A stretch of DNA of 64,000 bases, taken from assembly GCF_047303325.1 (NCBI RefSeq), contig NZ_JBKBEX010000027.1:10934-74933 (forward strand), read 5' to 3'. The translations under genes were made by a program, and so were the position numbers. The notes under the pieces were generated by a model. That model was given only the letters and a program-made list of their open reading frames with translations, made no database searches and had not been told where the DNA came from. Source of the stretch: Polaromonas sp047303325 (GTDB lineage: Bacteria > Pseudomonadota > Gammaproteobacteria > Burkholderiales > Burkholderiaceae_C). Shown piece by piece: positions 1 through 6,460 of the stretch (positions within the stretch are counted from its first letter, which is position 1; each line of letters begins with the position of its first letter).

Positions 1-78
1 TGAGGCGCCAGGATGTAAGACACTCCCCCTAGAATCTCTTGCAGCTTTTGATCAACGCTGGCGTTCTTGGGGAAACTT

Positions 79-666
79 GTGCGAATCTCTGTCTTTATCA
101 TCGCGTGCCTGTTCTCCGCTGCGGCAAGAGCCGACTGGCCCCTGACTTTTGTCCGCGTGACCTGCATACCTGAAGCTAGGTACTTCTATTTTGAATACAA
201 ACCTGTCAGCGGGCCGGCGGCGCTCACTGACGCGCAGTTCGATGACAGAAAGCTCGCAGCGCGAATGCGCGCCTGGCAACGCCACGGGTATTTTGATCCA
301 CGCAAGCTGGACCGGAACTGCAGCCTGCCTGAATCGACCTACAGCTTACGGACATCGCAGGAAGATGCCCGTGAAAGCGGCGAGTGCGGTGGCGCCCCTT
401 CGATCAAGCTGAATCTCTTGAGAAACGGAAGCCCGGTATTGCAGGATGTCGTCTTGGGCGATGCCTGCCTTGGCGGAGCCAGCGTCGCCAGTGTGGAGAT
501 CACGGATGGCCTGGACGGATGGGGTTCGCGCAAGATGACCCTGTGCGTCACGCCGGCACCCGGTGAAACGCCCCACTGCAAGTACTTGAGCGAAGACTAC
601 AAGCAGATCACACAGGCAGTTCCCATCACTTCCGAGGCCATAGAGCGCTATGCCAAGGAACGCTAG
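79..666 (+). CDS. Secreted hypothetical protein (195 aa)
   Basis: No family recognised. The N-terminus is a clear Sec signal peptide: a short basic start, a hydrophobic core (ISVFIIACLF) and an A-x-A cleavage site (ARA before DW), so the product should be periplasmic or secreted. The mature part has six or more cysteines, which suggests disulfide bonds. The GTG start at 79 is chosen because GGGGA lies just upstream at about 69-73; an in-frame TTG at 67 would add four residues. It is the first of a run of small plus-strand genes of lower GC than the rest of the window. I am confident that it is coding but do not know its function. Confidence 0.7.
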   Translation: MRISVFIIACLFSAAARADWPLTFVRVTCIPEARYFYFEYKPVSGPAALTDAQFDDRKLAARMRAWQRHGYFDPRKLDRNCSLPESTYSLRTSQEDARESGECGGAPSIKLNLLRNGSPVLQDVVLGDACLGGASVASVEITDGLDGWGSRKMTLCVTPAPGETPHCKYLSEDYKQITQAVPITSEAIERYAKER

Positions 667-718
667 ACCCGCGCGCCCATGTCGGGGTCAATGAATCCAC
701 TCACCATGACGGGAAGAT

Positions 719-1168
719 ATGCGGATTTACATCGTTCAAATTCTGGCCAGTTTCGGCCTCGCGCTTTTTGCACCGGCCAAAGCGCAGGGCCTTTCAACAC
801 CGTTCACCGGAACATGGTCCATCGACCTCAGGACACCGGCTGAAAAGAAAGACAAAGTCGAGTGCGGCACGGCGGTTTTTAAACTGTCGCAAACAGGCGC
901 CAAAATCGTTGGGGATCACTCCATGGCAACGCCTGGCTGCGGACGCATGAATGAGGGAGGCGAAGGCACCGTCAAAGGCCTTGTGGTTGGCGGTACTGCT
1001 GTACTCACAGTGACAAGCGCAAGAAATGGCCAGATCGTGTTCGGATCGGCGAAGGTCCGCGGCGATTCCTTGCATTGGCAAGTGAGTGAAGAAATCAAGG
1101 CGGGTGAGCCGGAGGGAGACTCCGGTTTGATTCTTCAGAGTGGAGTTTTACGTAGAGAACGTTTGTGA
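719..1168 (+). CDS. Secreted hypothetical protein (149 aa)
   Basis: The product starts with a Sec signal peptide (hydrophobic stretch IVQILASFGLALFA, cleavage at AKA before QG). The mature region of about 125 residues is rich in short alternating hydrophobic stretches and glycine, as in small beta-barrel or lipocalin-like periplasmic proteins, and begins with a G-T-W-S-I segment typical of that shape; this is only a resemblance. The ATG at 719 has GGGAAG just upstream (711-716). It follows the preceding secreted protein by about 50 bases and may be co-transcribed with it. Function unknown. Confidence 0.7.
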   Translation: MRIYIVQILASFGLALFAPAKAQGLSTPFTGTWSIDLRTPAEKKDKVECGTAVFKLSQTGAKIVGDHSMATPGCGRMNEGGEGTVKGLVVGGTAVLTVTSARNGQIVFGSAKVRGDSLHWQVSEEIKAGEPEGDSGLILQSGVLRRERL

Positions 1169-1210
1169 GAACCCCACGCAAATTGACGAGTCAACTGCCG
1201 CAAATAGCTA

Positions 1211-1320
1211 GCGCCTGAGCTGGACGTCGAGAACGCCGGCCGGCTGCTGGCCCAGCTCCCGCCTGGCACAGAATGGTGCATGCCATCTTCCTGTGGGAAA
1301 CTGGCCGGGGCAGGAAGGGA
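1211..1320 (+). pseudogene. Fragment of a second copy of the 166-aa gene at 1951-2451
   Basis: This stretch aligns at DNA level with 2080-2190 inside the intact downstream gene. The segments encoding ELDVENA and LLAQLPPG are nearly identical. After PPG the fragment has lost one base, shifting the frame, and neither the start nor the C-terminal half is present. It is a decayed partial duplicate of the neighbouring gene. Seen directly by comparing the two stretches. Confidence 0.8.
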
Positions 1321-1430
1321 ACACACGAGGCTTGCCCCATGCGGCCCAATGACCGGCTGGCCCCATTGCAAGCGCCGGTAAGATGAGGGATTGGGCCAGA
1401 ATCAGCCATTGCGATCCTCAGGAGCTGTCA

Positions 1431-1838
1431 TTGAAAGTTCAAGGTCAATGCCATTGCGGCGCGATTGAGTACGAAGCGCAAGTCCAGCCGGGCACCATCA
1501 CGGTCTGCCATTGCACCGACTGCCAGACGCAGTCCGGCTCGGTATTTCGGGCCAACATCCCCGCGCCCGCGAGTACCTTCCGGCTGGTGAAGGGCACACC
1601 CCGGACCTACATCAAGACGGCGGCCAGCGGCTCCAAGCGCATTCTCGCGTTTTGCGAGGTCTGCGGCAGTCCCCTGTATGCCTGCGCCGCGGAGAACCCG
1701 CAGGCCTACTCGCTGCGCATCGGCACGCTGAAACAGCGGCATGAATTGGGCGCCCCGCAGCGGCAAATCTGGACGCAGCGTTGTCTTTCATGGGTGACGT
1801 TTCCGGCGGAACTGGAAGCTTTTGACGGCCAGCCGTGA
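1431..1838 (+). CDS. GFA family zinc-binding protein (glutathione-dependent formaldehyde-activating/CENP-V fold)
   Basis: The 135-aa product carries the full set of cysteines typical of the GFA domain: C-x-C near residue 6 (CHCG), C-x-C-x2-C (CHCTDC) around residues 25-30, and C-x2-C (FCEVCGSPLY) around residue 80. These ligands hold structural and catalytic zinc in the family. Members bind glutathione adducts in some bacteria, but many have no proven reaction, so the substrate here is unknown. The TTG at 1431 is preferred: AGGAG at 1420-1424 lies six bases upstream, and the protein then begins at the first beta-strand before CHCG. An in-frame ATG at 1383 would add 16 unconserved residues. 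Confidence 0.85.
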   Translation: MKVQGQCHCGAIEYEAQVQPGTITVCHCTDCQTQSGSVFRANIPAPASTFRLVKGTPRTYIKTAASGSKRILAFCEVCGSPLYACAAENPQAYSLRIGTLKQRHELGAPQRQIWTQRCLSWVTFPAELEAFDGQP

Positions 1839-1950
1839 TGGGGGAAGTCTCCAGGCAACCCATGTCTTTTGAGCTGCAGTCCATTGTGAGTCGCGGCGGA
1901 ATCAACCACGGCAGCACACATTTCAATGCAGCATCAACAGGTCGTTCAGC

Positions 1951-2451
1951 ATGGCACGCATGATTCCACCCCTGGTCCTCGAGATGGTCGAGGAAGCCTC
2001 CAGCTCCGCCGGTTCCGACATTTCCCCCTTCTGGCAATCAGACAGCGAGGGCACGCCGGAAGAAGGCATGTACCAGCTGGCGTCCGAGCTGGACGTCGAA
2101 AACGCCGACCAGCTGCTGGCCCAGCTCCCGCCCGGCTACAGGATGGTGTATTCCATCTTCTTATGGGAGGCTAGCCGCGCCGGCGAGGGATTCAAGACGG
2201 GTACCGACAACTCGGGGCTGGCGCTGGTGCAGGCTGCGGCGAAAGCTTATGCCGAAGCGGGCATGCCCGAAGAAGCCACGGCGCTGGAGCGCATGCTCGC
2301 GCAGTATGTTCAAACACCGCTGGACTACGGCAGCATCGAGGCCGCGTATGAGGCCGTGGACAACCCCTGGAAGGACGACTGGGAGCGGATTCCCTTTTTG
2401 GTCAGGCATCTTTGCGAACACGCGGATCGTTATTTTTATATTGAGGCTTGA
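1951..2451 (+). CDS. Conserved-looking hypothetical protein, acidic, helical (166 aa)
   Basis: A soluble acidic protein with no signal peptide or membrane segment. It is predominantly helical by inspection, with aromatic-rich segments (MVYSIFLWEASRAGEG) and a C-terminus ending ADRYFYIEA. I do not recognise the family with confidence; a distant resemblance to DUF4375-type proteins is possible. Two damaged relatives lie nearby: a frameshifted internal fragment at 1211-1320 and a 36-codon frame at 4483-4593 with the same YFY-hydrophobic-E ending. The intact gene is therefore the survivor of local duplications. A small zinc-ribbon membrane gene follows 43 bases downstream. Small acidic genes that duplicate like this are often immunity proteins, but nothing here proves that. 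Confidence 0.7.
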   Translation: MARMIPPLVLEMVEEASSSAGSDISPFWQSDSEGTPEEGMYQLASELDVENADQLLAQLPPGYRMVYSIFLWEASRAGEGFKTGTDNSGLALVQAAAKAYAEAGMPEEATALERMLAQYVQTPLDYGSIEAAYEAVDNPWKDDWERIPFLVRHLCEHADRYFYIEA

Positions 2452-2494
2452 ACGGTGGCTTGCCACCGATCATCGTCAACACGGGGAAGCGCGC

Positions 2495-2776
2495 ATGACA
2501 TCAGCAGAAATTTTTCGACGGCGCAGACGCATCGTGGGCTGGCTAGCGCTACCCTGGCTTGCTCTCGGGCTGGCCGGCGCTCTGTTTGCCGCCTTTGCAG
2601 GGGAAGAGCATGCCGCGAAAGAAATGATTGTTGCCGCAGCTTTTGCATTGATGACGGTCGGCGCCCTTATTGCAGTCGCGTTATATCGTTGCCCCGCATG
2701 CAACAAGGTTCCGAATGAAGAGAGCATTATCTTTAATCCAACAACATGCCCTGAATGCGGAGTGCGGCTAAAGTGA
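2495..2776 (+). CDS. Small membrane protein with C-terminal zinc ribbon (93 aa), paralogue 1
   Basis: Two hydrophobic segments (about residues 15-35 and 45-65) are followed by a cytoplasmic-looking zinc-ribbon tail, C-P-A-C near residue 68 and C-P-E-C near residue 86. The spacer contains F-N-P-T-T. The same tail pattern (CPxC, K/R, P, FNP, CxxC) occurs in the genes at 2874 and 4686, so the three are local paralogues. The ATG at 2495 is preceded by GGGGAAG at 2483-2489. No function can be assigned; the family appears to be a membrane-anchored zinc finger of unknown partner. Confidence 0.7.
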   Translation: MTSAEIFRRRRRIVGWLALPWLALGLAGALFAAFAGEEHAAKEMIVAAAFALMTVGALIAVALYRCPACNKVPNEESIIFNPTTCPECGVRLK

Positions 2777-2873
2777 GCCGTTGTCTGGCAAGTTGGCCAA
2801 CACCGGCGAGTTGAGGCCTCCCCGCTTCGCCGCCGCCGTTGTATCCGCACCGTTTATCTCTACGTTAGACCTT

Positions 2874-3212
2874 ATGCCACTCTCCGGTCGCGACTACATG
2901 AAACAGCGGGCAATCGGCTTCCAGCAGCTCCGCGCAAGAGTGATCCGCACTTACTTCGTACCGGGTATGGCTTTCCTGCTTGCGTTCATTGTTGCTTCAG
3001 TGATGGATGCGCCTGCCTGGTTGCAATTCTCGATCTCCGGTGTGGGTTTTGTGCTTTTGTGCATTGGCGACTACAAATACAAATGCCCCGTTTGCAAGCG
3101 AACACCCGCTGAAGGCGATGGGCCGGATTTCAACCCGAAGTCTTGCGGCCGTTGCGGAGCAATCCTGCTGTGGCGCGAGGATTCGGGGGCAAAAGACAAT
3201 CAACCCGTTTGA
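2874..3212 (+). CDS. Small membrane protein with C-terminal zinc ribbon (112 aa), paralogue 2
   Basis: Near-identical in plan to the product at 4686: a basic N-terminus with F-Q-x-L-R-A-R, two transmembrane segments, then CPVCKRTP, FNPKSCGRC and a terminal I-L-L-W. The start at 2874 is set by comparison with that paralogue. Both are preceded by CCTTATGxCAC, and both proteins begin a few residues before the basic block. An upstream in-frame ATG at 2781 would add 31 residues absent from the paralogue. The two cysteine pairs should bind one zinc ion. Function unknown. Confidence 0.75.
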   Translation: MPLSGRDYMKQRAIGFQQLRARVIRTYFVPGMAFLLAFIVASVMDAPAWLQFSISGVGFVLLCIGDYKYKCPVCKRTPAEGDGPDFNPKSCGRCGAILLWREDSGAKDNQPV

Positions 3213-3282
3213 CGGCGAACATCAAAAAGATGGATTTGCCTTGTGGTAACTTCACTCGACCTGAACCAGCCGTGCTCAACCC

Positions 3283-3615
3283 ATGAATGAAGATCCTGTC
3301 TACGACCCGGACTCCGCGCCGTACGAGCCAAGCGATGAAGAGATCGCCCAGATGCGCGCGGCCTCGCCTGCGGAAGCAGCCGCGGTAGACGCGTTGATCC
3401 TTCGGGAGTGCTCGGATCGCTGGCAGAAGGTTGCCAAGATCGTCGGAGATCTGATAAAGGAATTCGACCAGTCTTATCCTCACCTGCCATTCGCCTATAT
3501 TCAGGCACGCATGGATGAACTGGAGGACATGGGCAAAGTAGAGATCGTCGGCCACGTATGGTCAATGCGCTACTCCGAGATCCGGCTTGCACCGTCTCCC
3601 TCGGACGCGACCTGA
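3283..3615 (+). CDS. DUF3658-like hypothetical protein (110 aa)
   Basis: A soluble protein with an acidic, proline-rich N-terminus. It is followed by a compact helical domain (ILRECSDRWQKVAKIVGDLI) and a C-terminal strand-like segment with M-R-Y-S-E-I-R-L. That order, a W-x-K-V-A-x-I-V helix followed by a small winged-helix-like unit ending in S-E-I/V-R-L, is what I recall for DUF3658 domains, whose role is unknown. The next gene begins three bases after the stop, so the two are probably co-translated. Confident as a gene, moderate for the family. Confidence 0.65.
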   Translation: MNEDPVYDPDSAPYEPSDEEIAQMRAASPAEAAAVDALILRECSDRWQKVAKIVGDLIKEFDQSYPHLPFAYIQARMDELEDMGKVEIVGHVWSMRYSEIRLAPSPSDAT

Positions 3616-3618
3616 ACC

Positions 3619-4014
3619 ATGGGCCGCACAGAATTCGTCTTCGCGTTGGCTGGCATCGCCATAGGCCTGCTGGTTGCTCCGGCCGGGCTTCCGGTATTTT
3701 TTGAGAAGATGTTTTTTGCAGGTGTACTTGTGCTCATGGTGCTCGGCTTTGTATCCATCCACGGTGCTCTTCATCGTTTGAGGACTGCTCATCCCAAGAT
3801 ATACAGCGAGATTGGAGCGATAAGTGAAGACTTGTCGTGGGGGATTGGCGATGCCTTCCACAGGTTCATGAAATTCATCCGCAGTTCTCACCATTGGGAG
3901 CTTGATGACAATTTGCTGAGTACAGCCGTGGTTGTTGGGTGGGCGATCTGGCGCCTGAGCTTTGCTCTGGCCGGATTCATCCTGGTCTTTGCAGTGAGGA
4001 GCCTCACTGGATGA
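3619..4014 (+). CDS. Hypothetical membrane protein (131 aa)
   Basis: Two adjacent hydrophobic segments occupy residues 5-48 and a third lies near the C-terminus (about 103-127). The region between them is hydrophilic and would lie on one side of the membrane. No motif or family is recognised. It starts three bases after the DUF3658-like gene and probably belongs to the same transcript. Confidence 0.6.
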   Translation: MGRTEFVFALAGIAIGLLVAPAGLPVFFEKMFFAGVLVLMVLGFVSIHGALHRLRTAHPKIYSEIGAISEDLSWGIGDAFHRFMKFIRSSHHWELDDNLLSTAVVVGWAIWRLSFALAGFILVFAVRSLTG

Positions 4015-4072
4015 GCGCGTCACTGCAAAGCCGGCGCCAGGCCGTCGGTAATTACCTTGGGAATAGCGGGCG

Positions 4073-4447
4073 ATGAATCCATCCACCACAGGCAACAAGT
4101 CAAAGATTTCGCGGCTGGCTTTTCTGCTTCGATTTGTGCTTGCATACGCAGCGCTTTCGGTGCTATGGATCACGGCAAACGTGAGTCAAATCTTGGCCGC
4201 TCGAGACAACGCCTACCTGGCCTTGTTCCTTGTGCTTGTGCTTGTGATGCTCATCCTGCTCTTGCCAACGGTCTATTTTTTCTTCTCGCGTGCCATTCTT
4301 CCCAGGTTGCGCGATATAGGCCTGTATGGCCCGTTCTGCACAGGCATAGCCTTGCTATGGTTCGTACCGCCGCTGAATCCGCTGCTCATCCTCGCTTTAC
4401 TCCTCGTGCCTGGCAACTTCATTCCAGGCGAGTACGCCGAGCCCTGA
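4073..4447 (+). CDS. DUF805-like small inner-membrane protein (124 aa)
   Basis: Three to four hydrophobic segments span most of the protein. The region after the second has P-R-L-R-D-I-G followed by a hydrophobic stretch and a terminal L-L-V-P-G. This resembles the DUF805 pattern (R-L-x-D-x-G, a hydrophobic helix, then P-G), though the usual S-G-W is replaced by Y-G-P. DUF805 proteins are inner-membrane proteins of unknown role. The family call is tentative; membrane location is secure. Confidence 0.6.
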   Translation: MNPSTTGNKSKISRLAFLLRFVLAYAALSVLWITANVSQILAARDNAYLALFLVLVLVMLILLLPTVYFFFSRAILPRLRDIGLYGPFCTGIALLWFVPPLNPLLILALLLVPGNFIPGEYAEP

Positions 4448-4482
4448 TCACTGCTGCGGGAACCTGCAAAGTATGAAACTCA

Positions 4483-4593
4483 ATGCCTGGAATGAAAGAA
4501 TGTCCCAATTGCGCATCAGGCAAAGATGTTCGCGAGAAAGCGCTGTTAGTCGACAAACTTAATGCAGACCGGTATTTTTATGTTGAGGATTGA
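4483..4593 (+). CDS. Very small frame (36 codons), probable remnant related to the 166-aa gene
   Basis: An in-frame stop lies immediately upstream. The frame reads M-P-G-M-K-E-C-P-N-C, then a short helix, then A-D-R-Y-F-Y-V-E-D and stop. The last nine residues match the C-terminus of the 166-aa protein at 1951-2451 (ADRYFYIEA) in both sequence and position of the stop. It may be a genuine microprotein with a C-P-N-C half-finger or the tail of a deleted paralogue; I favour a remnant because no good ribosome site precedes it. It stands 92 bases before a zinc-ribbon gene, repeating the order seen at 1951-2776. Confidence 0.4.
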   Translation: MPGMKECPNCASGKDVREKALLVDKLNADRYFYVED

Positions 4594-4685
4594 CTGTAGG
4601 CTCGAGTCACGAACAGTCCCCTCATACAAGCCCCTCCATTGAGCGAACCTTTCGAAAACTCACACACCCCCCGGCGTAAAACCTT

Positions 4686-4982
4686 ATGGCACGTTCACGC
4701 AACGACTACGTCAAAAAACGGGCCATCCGCTTTCAGAAATTGCGTGCCAGGCTGCTTGCCTGCTACCTTGTGCCCGGCATGGTTGCCTTGCTTGCGGCAA
4801 TTGTTTCCGTTGTCATGGCCGCCTCTGCATGGCTGCAGCTTGCGATGTTCGGTATTGCCTTCACGCTTTTAGCCATTGGTGAAACAAAGTACCGATGCCC
4901 CGTCTGCAACCGCACTCCACCTGGAAATTTCAATCCGAAGTCTTGTGGCTATTGCAAAACCGTCCTGCGGTGGCGGAGATGA
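4686..4982 (+). CDS. Small membrane protein with C-terminal zinc ribbon (98 aa), paralogue 3
   Basis: Same architecture as the gene at 2874: a basic start (S-R-N-D-Y-V-K-K-R-A-I), F-Q-K-L-R-A-R, two transmembrane segments, then CPVCNRTP, FNPKSCGYC and V-L-R-W. The acidic spacer between the cysteine pairs is shorter by five residues. The cysteine ligands are intact. It lies just after the remnant of the 166-aa gene family, so the gene pair appears to have been duplicated as a unit. Function unknown. Confidence 0.75.
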   Translation: MARSRNDYVKKRAIRFQKLRARLLACYLVPGMVALLAAIVSVVMAASAWLQLAMFGIAFTLLAIGETKYRCPVCNRTPPGNFNPKSCGYCKTVLRWRR

Positions 4983-5041
4983 TCGAGTGGTACAGGTCCC
5001 TCGCGGCCCTGCTGTGTAAGCCTCGTCCTACATCCAAAGAT

Positions 5042-5057
5042 GACATCCATGGATGTC
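5042..5057. promoter_or_regulatory. Perfect 16-bp palindrome upstream of a small gene
   Basis: GACATCCATGGATGTC is a perfect inverted repeat 30 bases before the ATG at 5087, followed by TTTT and a TTGACA at 5060-5065. It could be an operator for a dimeric regulator. It could also be a weak terminator (six-base stem, four-base loop, T-run) closing the upstream gene. The sequence alone does not decide. Confidence 0.45.
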
Positions 5058-5086
5058 TTTTGACATAGCGGCGAATATGCTGGCGC

Positions 5087-5317
5087 ATGGCTCCCAAAGA
5101 CAAGCGTGAAAAAGGCAGCACCGCGCTCGACCAGATTCGCGCTTCGCTCAGGAATTTTTTGCGAGTCAGGGACTTGCAGGAAAAGCTGGCCCCGCACGGC
5201 ACGGAAGAACCCGGCCGGCCGCTCGCGAGTGATGAGCTGAAGCACTGGCGGGATTCACTCGGCGAGGACAGCCGCACACGGTCGCGGGCCAAGCCACGTG
5301 GCGGCAAGAAGGATTAA
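5087..5317 (+). CDS. Small basic hypothetical protein (76 aa)
   Basis: A highly charged soluble protein with a lysine-rich start (APKDKREKG), a central amphipathic helix and a basic, glycine-containing tail (SRAKPRGGKKD). The composition suggests nucleic-acid binding or ribosome association, but there is no recognisable motif. A perfect palindrome and a TTGACA hexamer lie immediately upstream, as expected for an independently regulated gene. Confidence 0.5.
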   Translation: MAPKDKREKGSTALDQIRASLRNFLRVRDLQEKLAPHGTEEPGRPLASDELKHWRDSLGEDSRTRSRAKPRGGKKD

Positions 5318-5329
5318 ATCCCGCCGGGC

Positions 5330-5686
5330 CTCAAGCCCACTCCGACACGCACAGCGCGCAGCCCCGAGGTTGGTAGCCAATCTTCTAGCTGGGGCGAACC
5401 TTTTGGGCTCTTTTGATGGAAGGCCCGACCAACAGCAATAACAGGATCGGCGGGAAGATACACACGGCGAGAATCCGCGCGAAACTCACGTTGCTGAACC
5501 AACAGCGCAATGCCACAGCCATCCAGCCTATCGCGCCCATCAGGACAAACACAATCGTGATCTTGAAGAAAAAGAACGCGAAAAGAAGCCCTAGGCCCAG
5601 CGCCAGCACAGCAACACCGACGTACACATCGGTATCCTTGCGCTCGACGGGTCCCCGTCGTTCAGACGCGCTCAAGCCCACTCCGA
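5330..5686. repeat. 16-bp direct repeats bracketing the small membrane gene downstream of lolD
   Basis: CTCAAGCCCACTCCGA occurs exactly at 5330-5345 and again at 5671-5686. The second copy contains the last codons and the stop of lolD and the start of the 98-aa gene (read on the minus strand). The interval between the copies holds that gene, so it may have been inserted or duplicated through this short homology. Confidence 0.7.
5385..5681 (-). CDS. Small hypothetical membrane protein (98 aa)
   Basis: After a charged N-terminus of about 20 residues there are two long hydrophobic segments (roughly residues 20-45 and 45-60) and a third near the C-terminus (70-87), ending in a basic tail. It begins with GTG overlapping the lolD stop by ten bases, so translation may be coupled to lolD. 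The opposite strand is also open here but encodes no plausible protein. It lies between two exact 16-bp direct repeats. No family recognised; moderate confidence that it is expressed. Confidence 0.5.
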   Translation of the reverse strand: MGLSASERRGPVERKDTDVYVGVAVLALGLGLLFAFFFFKITIVFVLMGAIGWMAVALRCWFSNVSFARILAVCIFPPILLLLLVGPSIKRAQKVRPS

Positions 5687-6460
5687 TAGCCTCCCCGACA
5701 CCAGCCTGAACCGCCGCCCGCAGCGCGAGGCCAGCGCCTCATCATGCGTGACCAGCACAAAGGTCGTGCCGAAATCACGCGCAAGTTTCAGCATCAGTTC
5801 AAACACACCGTCGGCCGTGGAACGGTCCAGGTTGCCGGTGGGTTCGTCGGCCAGCACGCAGGCTGGTTGTGTGACCAGGGCGCGCGCAATCGCCACGCGT
5901 TGGCGTTCGCCGCCTGAGAGTTCGGCGGGGCGGTGGTGGATTCGGTCCTTGAGGCCGACTGCCGCCAGCATCTCGGTGGCGATGCGCGACGACTCGGCGG
6001 GCGCCTGGCGGCGTATCCACAGGGGCATGGCGACGTTGTCGAGGGCGCTGAATTCGGGCAGCAGGTGGTGGAACTGGTAGACAAAACCTAAATGCTGGTT
6101 GCGCAAGTCGCCTTGCTGCTGGGGCGACAAGGCCGACAGCACTTTTCCTTTGAGCTCCACCTGGCCGCTGGTGGGTGCGTCCAGGCCGCCCATCAGGTGC
6201 AGCAGCGTGCTTTTGCCGGAGCCCGAGGCGCCGACGATGGCGAGCGTTTCGCCGGCGTGGACTTGCAGGTCTACGCCGTGCAGGACCGTGAGGTCTATGC
6301 GGCCTTCGTGGAAGCGTTTGGTGAGGGCTTGGGCTTTCAAGACGACTTCGCCCTGGGTTTGCGGCCGCTGGCCCTCACCCCTGCCCTCTCCCGAGGGGAG
6401 AGGGAGTGAATCCCCGAGGAGTGAAGAAGCGGAAGCTGGGCTCATGGTTTGGTCATTCAT
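5672..6460 (-). CDS. lolD: Lipoprotein-releasing ABC transporter, ATPase LolD
   Basis: ATPase of the LolCDE system, which extracts outer-membrane lipoproteins from the inner membrane for hand-over to LolA. Visible motifs: Walker A GASGSGKST (residues 77-85), Q-loop region VYQFHHLLPEFSALDNV, signature LSGGERQ (from 181), Walker B CVLADEP (201-207) and the H-loop VTHDE. The LolD-typical LLPEF after the Q-loop supports the assignment over other small ABC ATPases. The start overlaps the lolC stop in ATGAATGA, so the two are coupled. The N-terminus is about 30 residues longer than usual because a dispersed repeat (6372-6405) is read through as L-P-L-P-S-G-E-G-R-G-E-G. Confidence 0.92.
   Translation of the reverse strand: MNDQTMSPASASSLLGDSLPLPSGEGRGEGQRPQTQGEVVLKAQALTKRFHEGRIDLTVLHGVDLQVHAGETLAIVGASGSGKSTLLHLMGGLDAPTSGQVELKGKVLSALSPQQQGDLRNQHLGFVYQFHHLLPEFSALDNVAMPLWIRRQAPAESSRIATEMLAAVGLKDRIHHRPAELSGGERQRVAIARALVTQPACVLADEPTGNLDRSTADGVFELMLKLARDFGTTFVLVTHDEALASRCGRRFRLVSGRLSEWA
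6372..6405. repeat. Dispersed palindromic repeat inside the 5' end of lolD
   Basis: CCCTCTCC (6384-6391) and GGAGAGGG (6397-6404) form a perfect inverted repeat within the CCTCACCCCTGCCCTCTCCC-type element that is normally found between genes in many proteobacteria. Here it is in frame and encodes a G-E-G-R-G-E-G segment of LolD. Confidence 0.7.

Noticed and set aside
1951..2451. Firm assignment of the 166-aa protein to DUF4375/DMP19
   Set aside because: The characteristic N-G-G-F segment of that family is not present; only a loose resemblance remains.
2864..2870. GTTAGAC, resembling an integron attC core, in a run of small same-strand genes
   Set aside because: There is no partner RYYYAAC core, no palindromic L-box structure and no second site, so a gene-cassette array is not supported.
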